From Phycisphaerae bacterium (GTDB lineage Bacteria; Planctomycetota; Phycisphaerae; FEN-1346; JAACEH01): a DNA stretch of 64,000 nucleotides. Positions within the stretch are counted from its first letter, which is position 1, and every line of letters starts with the position of its first letter. Below are positions 8,811 to 17,526 of the stretch, in pieces. The position numbers were made by a program, and so were the translations under genes. Below the pieces are notes generated by a model, which saw only the letters and a list, made by a program, of their open reading frames with translations, did not search any database and was not told where the DNA came from. The DNA lies in contig JAAYDY010000122.1 in assembly GCA_012729015.1 (NCBI GenBank), positions 1 through 64,000 on the forward strand, in the 5' to 3' direction.

Positions 8811-9030
8811 GGGTTGCCGGCGTTCGCCCCTCACCGCCCCGAGCGATGCTCGGGGCACCTCTCCCTGCACGCAGGGAGAGGGGTTAGAGGGGCGTGCTTC
8901 GCACGCGGTGATTGACGGGGGACGCGTGGCTGCGGAGCAGCCACCCTACGCGCTGCGGGGCATTCGGCGCGTGGGTCCGGGGGACCCACTCTACCTTCTG
9001 ACCTGCGCGTGTGTCCGGGGGACCCACCCT
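8811..9030. repeat. 220-bp direct repeat, copy 2
   Basis: This is the second copy of the block at 8502-8721, about 98% identical by eye. It includes family B palindromes at 8971-8989 and 9009-9027. The differences are scattered single bases (for example GCATTCG versus GCGTTCG, and GGATCCACC versus GGACCCACC). That fits a fairly recent tandem duplication. It ends just before the stop of the glycosidase-like gene. Confidence 0.9.
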
Positions 9031-9073
9031 ACCCTTGCCCCTGGCCTGCCGCGCGGCGGCGTCTCGGCGGCGA

Positions 9074-10693
9074 TCAGCGCTGGAGGCGGTAGATGTGCAC
9101 CGCCAGCGGGTCGAAGGCGTCGGTGAACGTGCGGCCGTCGGGTTCGAGGATCCGGTTCTCGTCCACGACCTCGATCTTCTTCGGCTCGAAGTCGGCTGTG
9201 AAGGTCACCTTGTCGGCCGCCTCGCACAGGTTCAGGGCGAAGACGTACACGGCCGTGTCGTCGCCCTCGATCTGCCGCGCGAGCAGGTCCACGCGGCCGC
9301 CCTCGGCCCTCTCGGTCTTCTCGATGCGGCCGGCGTAGTCGGGGCCGAGCACGGCCGGCGACAGGCGCGTCACCTGCTCCAGGAGTCGGGCCATCTCGGC
9401 CTTGACCTCCGGCGGCGTCGGCCCGAAATAGTGGAACCACAGGATGGCCTTGGCTCCGTGCAGGATGTTCGCCCAGACCACCGCGCGAACCTCCTGCGGC
9501 GCCGGCGGCGTGGCGTGCGGCCCCTCGCCGCGGAACGCCGCGGTGCGCACCGCCGACATGAACGGCGCGAGGTTCCGATTGTACTTCCGCATGACGTCCA
9601 TCGACACGCACATGTTCTCGATGGAGTTCAGGCCCCAGCCTTCCTTGACGCCCGGCCGGTCGCTGGTTCGGCGCATCAGGTCCAGCTGCGCGCCGAACAC
9701 CGGGTAGATGTCCTGGTAGATCCAGTCGGCCAGAAGCACCTTGTGCGGGCCGGCGATGCCGTTGTGCTCGTAGGTGTACTTCATCCGGTGCTTGTGCATC
9801 CAGTTCTCGGGCGGGCGGCGGAAGCCGTCGCCGCCGTTGCCCGTGCCGACGGGATGATGCGGATCGAGCCGGTGGCACGTCTCGGTCCAGCGGCGCACCT
9901 CGGCCGGCGTCACGCAGTTCTCGTCGTTGCTCAGTTCCGGCTCGTCCAGCCAGCACCACGCCAACAGGGCCGGATGGTCCCTGGTGGCCGTGACGTACCC
10001 GGCCAGCGCGTCGATGAGGACTTCGCGGTCGCGCAGCTTCTCGCCGTCTTTCTCGTAGTAGCGCCGCCCTGCCCCGTTGGGCCAGTAGCGGCCGTAGAAC
10101 GGACCGATCACCATCTTGCCGTGCTTCTGGGCGCGGTCGAGCGCCTGTGTCCAGCCCTCGGTCGTCGCCTCCGCATCGCTGAACGTGTAGCCGGCCATGG
10201 TGTTCATCTGCGCGTCCCACTCGGCGATCTCGGCGTCCTTGGCGCCGATGCAGTACGTCGCGAACGGGAAAAAGAGCTTGCCGCCGATGCGCAGACTGTT
10301 GTTCTCGTCGATACCGACGCGCGGGATGCCGTCGTAGGGTTTCTCGAACTCGCGCGTGGCAGATTTCAGCGTCTTGCCGTCGGCCCCCAGCAACGATACC
10401 GTGAGCGTGTACTTGCCCTTGGCCAGCTCGCGGAAGTTCAGCGTCACCGCTTCCTCGGCCGCCAGGGGCGTCTTCTTCTCGAAGACCACCTTCTTGCCGC
10501 CGGGGCCGTCCAGCGTCGCCACGAGCGCGCTGGCCTGCGCCGCGGCGTCGCCCGGGACCACGTGAATCTTCATGCCGAGCCGCGCGTGAAAGTCGGCGTG
10601 ATGAATCTCCAGGTCCCCCTCGGCCGCAACCGCCGGACCGGTCGCCGCCCACATCGCCGCCACCAACAGAACCGCCCAACCGAAACGAGCCAT
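9074..10693 (-). CDS. Secreted TIM-barrel glycoside hydrolase-like protein
   Basis: This 539-residue exported protein has a signal peptide at 1-23, a beta-sandwich of about 90 residues, and from about 130 a (beta/alpha)8-like domain beginning with RIGGKLFFPFATYCIG. That phrase is typical of the substrate-facing start of clan GH-A enzymes. WCWLDEPE at 246-253 places a Glu (E251) at the usual acid/base position after strand 4. A C-terminal beta domain (about 440-539) follows. It probably acts outside the cytoplasm on a glycan, but family and substrate are not clear, and a clear second catalytic Glu was not identified. The gene lies downstream of the SGNH-type lipoprotein gene on the same strand, separated by repeats. 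Confidence 0.72.
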   Translation of the reverse strand: MARFGWAVLLVAAMWAATGPAVAAEGDLEIHHADFHARLGMKIHVVPGDAAAQASALVATLDGPGGKKVVFEKKTPLAAEEAVTLNFRELAKGKYTLTVSLLGADGKTLKSATREFEKPYDGIPRVGIDENNSLRIGGKLFFPFATYCIGAKDAEIAEWDAQMNTMAGYTFSDAEATTEGWTQALDRAQKHGKMVIGPFYGRYWPNGAGRRYYEKDGEKLRDREVLIDALAGYVTATRDHPALLAWCWLDEPELSNDENCVTPAEVRRWTETCHRLDPHHPVGTGNGGDGFRRPPENWMHKHRMKYTYEHNGIAGPHKVLLADWIYQDIYPVFGAQLDLMRRTSDRPGVKEGWGLNSIENMCVSMDVMRKYNRNLAPFMSAVRTAAFRGEGPHATPPAPQEVRAVVWANILHGAKAILWFHYFGPTPPEVKAEMARLLEQVTRLSPAVLGPDYAGRIEKTERAEGGRVDLLARQIEGDDTAVYVFALNLCEAADKVTFTADFEPKKIEVVDENRILEPDGRTFTDAFDPLAVHIYRLQR

Positions 10694-10877
10694 AGGCCAC
10701 CTTCCTTTCGCCGGAGACCAGACCTGCGCGTGGGTCCGGGGGACCCACCCTACCTTCTTTTCCGTTCGACCCTCACCGCCCCTCGACTATGCTCGGGGCA
10801 CCTCTCCCTGCGTGCAGGGAGAGCGGCATCCGCGTGGGTCCGGGGGACCCACCCTACCCTTCTCGGCCGCCTTGCTT
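10694..10877. repeat. Palindromic repeats between two secreted-protein genes
   Basis: The gap contains two family B palindromes, GTGGGTCCGGGGGACCCAC, at 10730-10748 and 10834-10852. They flank a family E-like segment (CTCACCGCCCCTCGACTATG, then CTCTCCCTGCGTGCAGGGAGAG). No open frame is supported. Confidence 0.8.
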
Positions 10878-12443
10878 CTACGGCTGCACGACGGTGCCTT
10901 GCAGGGCGTCGGGCAGCGCGCGGTAGAACGTGATGTCGTCGAGGAGCACCTTGGCGGCCTCGTGCTTTTTGTTGGTCACGAACGTCAGCATCGTCAGGTG
11001 CATCGGCCGCGCGGGTTTGCCGGCGGCCGCATAGGCGGCGTCGCCGTCGAGGCCGAGTTCCAGCTTCGTGAGGTCCACGGTGTAGGTTTTCCACGAGCCT
11101 GCCTCCGGGTGCAGGTAGGCCGTGAAGGCGAACTGCGACTGGTCGGCGGGACCGGCCGGGTCGGGCCGCGTGACGAACTTCAGCAGGAGTTCCATCGCGC
11201 GATCGGTCTTGACGTGAAGGGCCATGTAGCGGTAGGGCGCGATGTCCACGTTCTTCGCCGCCGGCCGCGACTCGACGATCCGTTGCGGGCCGTACTCGCC
11301 CCAGTCTTCCTCGCGCCCCTTGGCGAACCGCAGCGCAATGACGTTCGCGCCGCCGTCGGCGACGTACTCGGCCGCGGCGGTCCACCGCTGCTTGGCCGCC
11401 TCGGGCGTCTCGGCATCATCGAAGACCCAGGCCCCGTCGGCGTCGGCGGGCGGTTTGACGGCCTCGGTCGCCGCAGGCGCGGGCGGCTGGTCGCCGGTGT
11501 CGCCAGCGGGCGACTCGGCCGTGGGAGGAGGCGGCGACGACGGCGGGGTGGCCGGCGTGGGCGCAACAGGCGGCGCCGGCAGCGCGGGAGCCTGGCCGGG
11601 CGTGCCGCCGAGGGGGCTGCCGGTGTCGCCGCGGCCCTCGATGACGTCCACGATCCGCTGGGCCAGCAGCGGCGCGACCTTCCGCGAGAACTCCTCGTTC
11701 GGGTGCGAGTCGCCGGCGGCGTGGGCGGGCTTCAGGTAGAGGCCGCCCTCGGTCTCCAGCGCGCGGAAGTCCCAGAGGAAGATGTTGTCGCCCTTTTCGT
11801 CCCAGGCGCTGCGGACCCACTCGGCGAATTGCTTCGCGCGGCCGGCCTGCTCGGCGTCGGTTTCGCCGGCCACCAGCGCCGCCGGCGTCCAGACGATGAA
11901 CTTCACTTTCGGAAACTCGTGCATCTTCTTCTTCAGGGCCGCGTACTGGAGCCGGTAGTTCTCGAGCCGCTTGTCGCTGGAGGCCACATCGGCCTGGCCC
12001 GTGTCGGCGTCGATGGCCGAGACCGGGAAACAGTGCTTCAGGACGATCACGTCGTACTGCTTCGAGAGGATTTCGAGCGTGGGTTCCTGCTTGTAGGGGC
12101 GGTTGCCGGCGTTGCGGACCCAGATGTTCCAGTAATCGTACGGATAGTTCTCCCAGCCGTAGGGCGACTCCTTGGGGAACGCCTGCTCGGCGATGGCGTA
12201 CCGCGTGCCGCGCGCGGCATTGTAGGCCTCGAACCACGCCGGCACGCCGCCGTTCCAGACGCATTCGCCGGTGCTGTGGTGCAGCAGGACGATACGGACG
12301 GACTGCCTCGGCGCCGTGGGCGTGGGGGCGGCGTCCGGCGTCCCCTGGTCCGATTCCTGAGCCCCGCAGCCGCTCGCCAGGAGCAGCGTCACGAGCACGG
12401 CCGGCCACGTGCGGCCATGGGCCGCCGTCAGAGTTGCGTACAT
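10878..12443 (-). CDS. Lipoprotein with SGNH-hydrolase-like domain and C-terminal beta-sandwich
   Basis: This 521-residue protein has a lipobox LLASGC with the acylated Cys at 26, so it should be a membrane-anchored lipoprotein. Residues about 48-265 look like a distant SGNH/GDSL esterase fold: IVLLHHSTGE near the N terminus (S57) could supply the nucleophile, and GDSHPNEEF near 240 resembles the block V Asp-x-x-His. A long Pro/Ala-rich linker (about 270-340) leads to a C-terminal domain starting WVFDDAETPEAAKQRW that resembles a carbohydrate-binding beta-sandwich. Deacetylation or de-esterification of a polysaccharide is plausible but inferred. The start at 12443 is fixed by GGAGG in AAAGGAGGCACC; the upstream frame extension is not used. 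Confidence 0.75.
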   Translation of the reverse strand: MYATLTAAHGRTWPAVLVTLLLASGCGAQESDQGTPDAAPTPTAPRQSVRIVLLHHSTGECVWNGGVPAWFEAYNAARGTRYAIAEQAFPKESPYGWENYPYDYWNIWVRNAGNRPYKQEPTLEILSKQYDVIVLKHCFPVSAIDADTGQADVASSDKRLENYRLQYAALKKKMHEFPKVKFIVWTPAALVAGETDAEQAGRAKQFAEWVRSAWDEKGDNIFLWDFRALETEGGLYLKPAHAAGDSHPNEEFSRKVAPLLAQRIVDVIEGRGDTGSPLGGTPGQAPALPAPPVAPTPATPPSSPPPPTAESPAGDTGDQPPAPAATEAVKPPADADGAWVFDDAETPEAAKQRWTAAAEYVADGGANVIALRFAKGREEDWGEYGPQRIVESRPAAKNVDIAPYRYMALHVKTDRAMELLLKFVTRPDPAGPADQSQFAFTAYLHPEAGSWKTYTVDLTKLELGLDGDAAYAAAGKPARPMHLTMLTFVTNKKHEAAKVLLDDITFYRALPDALQGTVVQP

Positions 12444-12790
12444 GAGGGTGCCTCCTTTCGGGAGGGTGAGCCTTGTCCGAGAAATGTGTGTCATGACGTC
12501 GTTTGCCGCCTGCCCGCAGCGCGGACAGTCACCACCTCACCGCCCCATGAGTATGTGCGGGAGGCCGGCCAAATGCAAGACCGCGGCGAGGCCCGGGTGC
12601 ATTGACGTTTTGGGAAAGCTGGGGCAAGATGCCCCCCGCCACTCATGGGCAGGATGCCCCTGCCACGGTACGGCCCCCACAACGTTAATGCACCCAGAGG
12701 CCCTTGCGTCGGGGTTCGTGGTGAGCTACTCTTGCACAGGTGCGCGGGCCGCTTCGGCCCGTGCGACGAATGACTCGAAAGGGAACGACC
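12444..12790. repeat. Divergent intergenic region with family D repeat
   Basis: The gap separates two divergent genes and should carry both promoters. At about 12600-12690 it holds a family D element. The arrangement is GCATTGACGTTTTGGG, GGGGCAAGATGCCCC, then CATGGGCAGGATGCCCCTG and CCACGGTACGG. The same order recurs at about 15322-15400, so the two are copies of one unit of roughly 90 bp. No gene is seen. Confidence 0.7.
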
Positions 12791-13471
12791 ATGAGACAGG
12801 TGCTTGTATTGGCGTGTGTGGCGCTGGCAACCGTGGCGGTTCTGACGCTGGCGGCGCGGCTGGGCGTGGCGCAGGACGACGAGATTGTGGTGCCGCCGGC
12901 GGCACCGGCCGCCCCGATGACGACCAACGGACCTGTGGCCCAGGCTGCGACCGTCACGGGCGCGAGCTTCCGTCTGACGCCGCTCATCGGCCACGACAAG
13001 GACGTGACGGCCATCGCCTTCTCGGGCGACGGGCAGTACGTGGCCACCGGCAGCAAGGACAAGACCGTCCGCCTCTGGGCGGCGCGGACCGGCGGACAGG
13101 TGCGCGTCCTGGCGGCGCATCGCAAAGGGATCACGGCCGTGGCCTTCAGCGCCGACGGGCGGCTGATCGCCTCGGGGGACGAGGAAGGCTCCCTCATCGT
13201 CTCGACGGTCGAGACCGGCCAGTTGCAGCACGCCCTGGTCGGTCACGGCAAGGGCATCAAGTGCCTGGCGTTCTCGCCGGACGGCCGTCTGCTGGCCAGC
13301 GGCAGCGACGACCAGACGCTGCGTCTGTGGGACGTCGGCAACGGCGCGATGGTCGGCGTGCTGCCGAGCCCGAAGAAGGGCGTCAAGCAACTGGTCTGGT
13401 CGCCCACGGGCCGCCAGATTGCGGCCATGGTGGACGACAAGATGGCCGCCCTGTGGGTGATGAGTGACTGA
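12791..13471 (+). CDS. Small exported or membrane-anchored WD40-repeat protein
   Basis: This 226-residue protein has an N-terminal hydrophobic segment (about 5-24) acting as a signal peptide or anchor, a short Ala/Pro linker, then four WD40-type repeats at roughly 62-102, 103-144, 145-186 and 187-226. The repeats show the usual GH...VTAIAFSGDG and ASGSDDQTLRLWD phrases. Four blades are too few to close a seven-blade propeller, so it may oligomerise or represent half a propeller. A scaffolding role outside the cytoplasm is inferred. The start at 12791 follows AAAGGGAACG. A small lipoprotein gene follows 151 bp downstream. Confidence 0.85.
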   Translation: MRQVLVLACVALATVAVLTLAARLGVAQDDEIVVPPAAPAAPMTTNGPVAQAATVTGASFRLTPLIGHDKDVTAIAFSGDGQYVATGSKDKTVRLWAARTGGQVRVLAAHRKGITAVAFSADGRLIASGDEEGSLIVSTVETGQLQHALVGHGKGIKCLAFSPDGRLLASGSDDQTLRLWDVGNGAMVGVLPSPKKGVKQLVWSPTGRQIAAMVDDKMAALWVMSD

Positions 13472-13622
13472 CGCGTCGGCCGCGGCTGGACAAGGCGGCC
13501 GGTTGCGGTTATGGTGGGAGACGCTGGAGGCGCGCACCACTCATTCGGGTTCGACGGATCGGCGACGTTCCGGGACATGCCGGCGCGTCGGCGGTCGGAG
13601 AAGGGTACACGGAGGACGGACG

Positions 13623-14081
13623 ATGAACGGACGGGCGACGTGTCGGACGGCATGGGTGCTGGCGATGGCGGTTCTGTCGGTAGCGGTCGGCGGGTGCGGG
13701 CCGGATTACCAGTTGCCGGACCTGGAGTGGGGCCCCGAACCGTACACGGAGGCCACGGCCGCCGATGTGGCCGACGAATGGACGTACTACGACGAAGACG
13801 GCAAGGGCTTCCGCCTGACGCTCACTGCGGACGGGAAGTTCGTGGAAGAGGTATTCGGCCCCGACGGCGGGATCGCGAGCCGGGTCACGGGGACGTGGCG
13901 GCTCGAGGGCGCGGACATGAAGCTCGTCGGCTGGCAGGGCTACACCGCCCCCGGCGCGACGCCCACGTTCTGGCTCTTCAAGCATCCCAAGACCGGCCAG
14001 ATCGGCATCTTCGGCGGCGAAGGCCAGCGCGGCTCGCGGCGCTGGACGGCCCTGACGCGCGTCGAGCCGCAGACGCCGTGA
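13623..14081 (+). CDS. Small lipoprotein of unknown function
   Basis: This 152-residue protein has a lipobox ending VAVGGC with Cys25 as the probable lipidation site. The mature part includes the core TYYDEDGKGFRLTLTADGKF and ends in a strand-rich region containing GTWRLEGADMKLVGW. This pattern is like lipocalin/META-type small beta-barrel lipoproteins that report a default-versus-residual value, but I do not recognise a specific family. The start at 13623 is fixed by GGAGG in ACACGGAGGACGG. It follows the WD40 gene on the same strand and may be co-transcribed with it. Confidence 0.75.
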   Translation: MNGRATCRTAWVLAMAVLSVAVGGCGPDYQLPDLEWGPEPYTEATAADVADEWTYYDEDGKGFRLTLTADGKFVEEVFGPDGGIASRVTGTWRLEGADMKLVGWQGYTAPGATPTFWLFKHPKTGQIGIFGGEGQRGSRRWTALTRVEPQTP

Positions 14082-14135
14082 CCCGGTCAGCCTCTTGTGT
14101 GGTGACGACCCTGGCGTATCTCCCTGCGGGAACGG

Positions 14136-15197
14136 TCAGCGTTGCTCCGCCAGTTCGCGGCTGCGGTCGCGTGCGGCCCGGACGGCGCGGGCCACGGACT
14201 CGGCGAAGGCGTCGGCCTCGAAGGAACTGATCGCCGCGGCCGTCGTGCCGCCGGGGCTCGTCACACGGCGGCGCAGCTCGGCGGCGTCCACGTCGCCGGA
14301 GGCCAGCAACTCCGCGGCGCCGCGGAACGTTGTCTCCGTGAGAATCCGGGCCTCGTCGTCCGAGAGGCCCACCTGTCGCGCAGCGTCCATCAGGGCTTCC
14401 ACGAGCAGGAAGAAATACGCCGGTCCGCTGCCGGAGACGGCCGTCACGGCGTCGAGCTTCTCCTCGGGCACCTCGATGACGCGGGCCGAGGCGCCCAGCA
14501 GCGCCCGGGCCAGGCCGAGGTCCTCGGCGTTGGCGTCGCCGCCGGGGCTCATGGCCACCATGCCGCGGCCGACGAGCATCGGCGTGTTGGGCATCGTGCG
14601 GACGATGCGCGTTGCGGCCGGACAGGACGACGCCAGCCGCGCGATCGTCGTTCCGGCAACGATACTGATCAGAAGTTTGCGCGGGCCCATGAGCGGGCCG
14701 ATCTCGGCCATGACGGCGGGGATCATCTGCGGCTTGACGGCGAGCACGACGACGTCGGCCGCGGCCACGGTCTCGGCGTTGCTCGCGCTGGTGCGGACGC
14801 GCATCTGCGAGGAAAACAGCGTGCGGCGCTCGGCCACCGGGTCGGCGACGCAGATGTCCTTGGCCCGCAGGGCGCCGCTGCGGACGATGCCGCGCACGAT
14901 GGCCTCGGCCATGTTGCCGCCGCCGACCACGCCCAGACGAAAGGTCATCACCTGGACCGGCGGGCTCGTGGGGTCGTCGGCCTTGCCGCGGATGGTCGGG
15001 TCGGTCAGCCAGACGGCCCCGGCGCCGGCGATGGCCATCAGCGCCGCTCCCAGCCCCGAGCCGAGCACCGGCCCCAGCACCGCCACAGCGTTGCCCAGAA
15101 ACAGGCCCGCCACAGCTCCAAGAGCGGCAAACAGGCCCAGCCACAGCATGCTGCCGGCGGTTCCGCGTCGTGCGTATCGCGGCAAAGGTTCGGTCAT
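14136..15197 (-). CDS. proC: Pyrroline-5-carboxylate reductase with N-terminal membrane anchor
   Basis: This 353-residue protein reduces 1-pyrroline-5-carboxylate to proline with NAD(P)H. The ProC part starts near M84 with LGVVGGGNMAEAI, the dinucleotide-binding motif, and carries VRTMPNTPMLVG and the C-terminal signature SGSGPAYFFLLVEAL. Residues 17-64 form two hydrophobic helices (SMLWLGLFAALGAVAGLFLG and the stretch after it), which ordinary ProC lacks. The long start at ATG 15197 has GGGAG well placed. The internal ATG at 14948, which would give normal ProC length, has only CAGGTG before it. The membrane fusion is therefore my preferred model. Soluble ProC from the internal start remains possible. 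Confidence 0.85.
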   Translation of the reverse strand: MTEPLPRYARRGTAGSMLWLGLFAALGAVAGLFLGNAVAVLGPVLGSGLGAALMAIAGAGAVWLTDPTIRGKADDPTSPPVQVMTFRLGVVGGGNMAEAIVRGIVRSGALRAKDICVADPVAERRTLFSSQMRVRTSASNAETVAAADVVVLAVKPQMIPAVMAEIGPLMGPRKLLISIVAGTTIARLASSCPAATRIVRTMPNTPMLVGRGMVAMSPGGDANAEDLGLARALLGASARVIEVPEEKLDAVTAVSGSGPAYFFLLVEALMDAARQVGLSDDEARILTETTFRGAAELLASGDVDAAELRRRVTSPGGTTAAAISSFEADAFAESVARAVRAARDRSRELAEQR

Positions 15198-15465
15198 GAG
15201 CGTGCTCCCAGAAAGGTCGTGTCGCCGGCAGGTACTCCGCGGGCCGCAGCGGCGCGACGGCGCGACGGCGTGCATTGTGGAAGCGGGAGACCGAAAAGTC
15301 AAGGCCGGGTGCGGCCAGGGATGCATTAGCGTTCTTGGGGAAGCAGGCGCAGGATGCCCCTGCGACTCATGGGCAAGGTGCCGGTGCCACGGTACGGCCG
15401 CACGCGGCGATGGCACCAGGTCAACGGTTGTCGGGCGGAGCGGCCGATGGTAGGATGTCGCGACC
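15198..15465. repeat. Divergent gap with family D repeat
   Basis: The region between proC and the thioesterase gene holds, at about 15322-15400, a copy of the family D unit also seen near 12600-12690 (GCATTAGCGTTCTTGGGG, GCAGGATGCCCCTG, CATGGGCAAGGTGCC, CCACGGTACGG). Promoters for both divergent genes must be here, but I see no clear boxes. Confidence 0.65.
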
Positions 15466-15909
15466 ATGAGCGTGGAGCACACGATTCAGTTTCGGGTACG
15501 TTACGGCGAGGTGGACCAGATGGGCGTGGTCCACCACAGCCGGTACCTGAGCTACTTCGAGATGGGCCGCGTGGAGCTGATGCGGTCGGTCGGTTTGCCG
15601 CACGCGGCGCAGGAAGACCGGGGCGAACCGCAGTCGATCCGGAGCGTGGACGTTCGGTACGCGTCCCCGGCGCGGTATGACGACGTGCTGGAGCTGACGA
15701 CGCGGGTGCCGGAGGCTCGCGGGGCGCAGGTGGTGTTCGAGAGCCGCCTGTGGCGGATCGAGCCGGGCCCGCGGGCGCTGGTGGCGGAATCGACGCAGGT
15801 GGGCGTCGCGGTGACGGCCGACGGCAAGGTGCGCCGCCTGACGCCGCGCGAGTTGGCGGCCCTGGGCGCCCCGCCGCGCAGCCGGGCGACGCGACAACCG
15901 TCGCCGTAG
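15466..15909 (+). CDS. Acyl-CoA thioesterase of the YbgC/4HBT family
   Basis: This 147-residue hot-dog-fold protein has the 4-hydroxybenzoyl-CoA thioesterase motif RYGEVDQMGVVHHSRYL (12-28), with Asp17 as the catalytic carboxylate. YbgC-like enzymes hydrolyse short or branched acyl-CoA and, in many Gram-negative bacteria, sit with the Tol-Pal envelope genes. No tol or pal gene is adjacent here. The C-terminal 20 residues (Pro/Arg-rich) are an extension with little expected structure. It is cytoplasmic. It converges on lepB, with 13 bp between the two stops. Confidence 0.88.
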   Translation: MSVEHTIQFRVRYGEVDQMGVVHHSRYLSYFEMGRVELMRSVGLPHAAQEDRGEPQSIRSVDVRYASPARYDDVLELTTRVPEARGAQVVFESRLWRIEPGPRALVAESTQVGVAVTADGKVRRLTPRELAALGAPPRSRATRQPSP

Positions 15910-15922
15910 CGCGACGGATCGC

Positions 15923-16546
15923 TCAGTGGACGGTTCCCGCGCGCCAGGGCGGCCAGTAACGCAGGGCCACGACGCCCTGGACGCTCTCGGCCGGCAGGAA
16001 GCCCCAGAAGCGACCGTCGAAGCTGTTGTTGCGGTTGTCGCCCAGCACGAGCAGGTGGTCGGCCGGCACCGTCACCGGGCCGTACGCGAGGGCGGCCGGT
16101 CGTCGGACGTACGGCTCGTCGAGCCGCTGCCCGTTCACATACACCCCGTCGAACGGCCGCACCTCGACGGTGTCGCCCGGCAGGCCGATGACACGCTTGA
16201 CGTACTTCTCGTCCTTGCCGGACCGCTCGGGCGGCACGAACATGACGATGTCGCCGCGCGCGATCTGTCGCCACTTCAGCAGCGGCTCGCCGTGCCGCTC
16301 GATCTTGTGCCGCGGGCTGAAGGGGTTCTGGAGCCCGTACCCGAGTTTCCAGACCAGGAAGCGTTCGCCTTCGCGGATCGTGTCGAGCATGGACCCGGTC
16401 GGCACCACGACGTTGGCCACGACGGTCGCCTGAAGAATCAGGTAGACCACGAGCATGCCGGCGAAGAACCGGACGTCCTTGAGCAGGCCGCCGCCGCGGA
16501 CGTAATGGACCAGTCGCTCCTTGTACTGTTGAAGAAGCTGTGTCAT
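15923..16546 (-). CDS. lepB: Signal peptidase I
   Basis: This 207-residue membrane protease removes signal peptides from exported proteins. One transmembrane helix spans about 27-48. The serine nucleophile is S52 in VPTGSML, the general base is K117 in YVKRVIGLPGD, and the conserved box GDNRNNSFDGRFWG spans 169-182. The active site lies on the outer face of the membrane. The length is typical of single-TM type I enzymes. The start at 16546 follows GAAGGAGT. The many signal peptides and lipoboxes in this window are its (and LspA's) expected clientele. Confidence 0.95.
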   Translation of the reverse strand: MTQLLQQYKERLVHYVRGGGLLKDVRFFAGMLVVYLILQATVVANVVVPTGSMLDTIREGERFLVWKLGYGLQNPFSPRHKIERHGEPLLKWRQIARGDIVMFVPPERSGKDEKYVKRVIGLPGDTVEVRPFDGVYVNGQRLDEPYVRRPAALAYGPVTVPADHLLVLGDNRNNSFDGRFWGFLPAESVQGVVALRYWPPWRAGTVH

Positions 16547-16983
16547 CGCATGGGACTCCTTCGCGGCGGCGGCGTCGCCCGACACAGGCGCCAACCGCCC
16601 GCAGACCAGAGTATACACGCCGCTGGCGCGTCGGTCAAACGATGCCAGACGCACCGGCACAGGACCGACGCCACGGTGTACGTCACGTTTGTGGTGAGGG
16701 GTGCCACACTTTGGAGCGACGTCCTGGCCCGAGCACAGTCGAGGGCCGCAGGCGGCGCCAAAGTGTGCGCCGCAGCAGCGGGGGGAAGCGACATAAGGGT
16801 CGCTCGCGAGCGACCCGCGGGGGGGACAGGCACCCTGGGGGAGTTCGGCTCGGCCCTCGACGAGGCTCGGGACTTGCCGCGAGTCGCCCCTGCGGTTAGC
16901 GCAGCCGTAGGGTGGGTCCACCGGACCCACGCGGATTTGTGGCGTTCGGCCCTCGCCGCTCCTCGACGCGGATCACCGGCCGA
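16547..16983. repeat. Intergenic region ending in family B palindrome
   Basis: No supported gene. The family B palindrome GTGGGTCCACCGGACCCAC is at 16912-16930, preceded by CTCGACGAGGCTCGGGACTT, which is a piece of the family F/H repeats. The lepB promoter should lie near 16560-16700, but no clear boxes were found. Confidence 0.65.
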
Positions 16984-17526
16984 TCACTGGGCCAGCTGGC
17001 CGTCCGATCGGCGGAAGGCGACCAGTCCGACCGCCAGGACCCAGAGCGACGCCAGGGCAAGGTAGCTCCACGCAGGCACGCGGCCCGACGGCGGCCACAC
17101 GCGAAGCGTCAGTTCCAGAGGCTCCGGCAGCGTGTCGGCGCCGACGGCGGCTGCTTCGCTGACGAAGACGACGCCCCCGTAGCGCAACGTGGCCATGCAC
17201 AGGACGCCCTGGGACCGATCGGGCGGCACGGCGACCACGAACTCCGCCGTGCCGGCGGCGTCGGTGGCGGCGGTGGTGGGGCGTGCGGCCGTCTCCATGA
17301 GCATGACCGTCAGCTCGACGGGGATGCCTTCGGGCGCGGCGCGACCGTCGGACGACACGACGCGGACCCGCACGGGGCAGGGTCTGGCCTGGGCCGCGCG
17401 CGATGCGTTGGCCGCACGGCCGCTATCGGGCGACGGCGTCACGTCGAGTGGCTGCGCGGTGGCCGTGGCGGCCAGAGCGACCAGGACCGCCAGCGACACG
17501 GCGAGGACCAGGGCGGTGCGTGTCAT
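16984..17526 (-). CDS. Exported Ig-like protein with C-terminal membrane helix, encoded after ccmF
   Basis: This 180-residue protein has a signal peptide (about 1-24), a beta-rich middle (CPVRVRVVSSDGRAAPEGIP onward) resembling a small Ig-like or carboxypeptidase-regulatory fold, and one C-terminal transmembrane helix (about 152-172) followed by a short basic tail. Its ATG overlaps the ccmF stop codon in an ATGA arrangement, so it is translated with ccmF and probably works with cytochrome c maturation. That suggests an accessory subunit, but I recognise no known Ccm or Nrf component in it. The function is unknown. Confidence 0.75.
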   Translation of the reverse strand: MTRTALVLAVSLAVLVALAATATAQPLDVTPSPDSGRAANASRAAQARPCPVRVRVVSSDGRAAPEGIPVELTVMLMETAARPTTAATDAAGTAEFVVAVPPDRSQGVLCMATLRYGGVVFVSEAAAVGADTLPEPLELTLRVWPPSGRVPAWSYLALASLWVLAVGLVAFRRSDGQLAQ

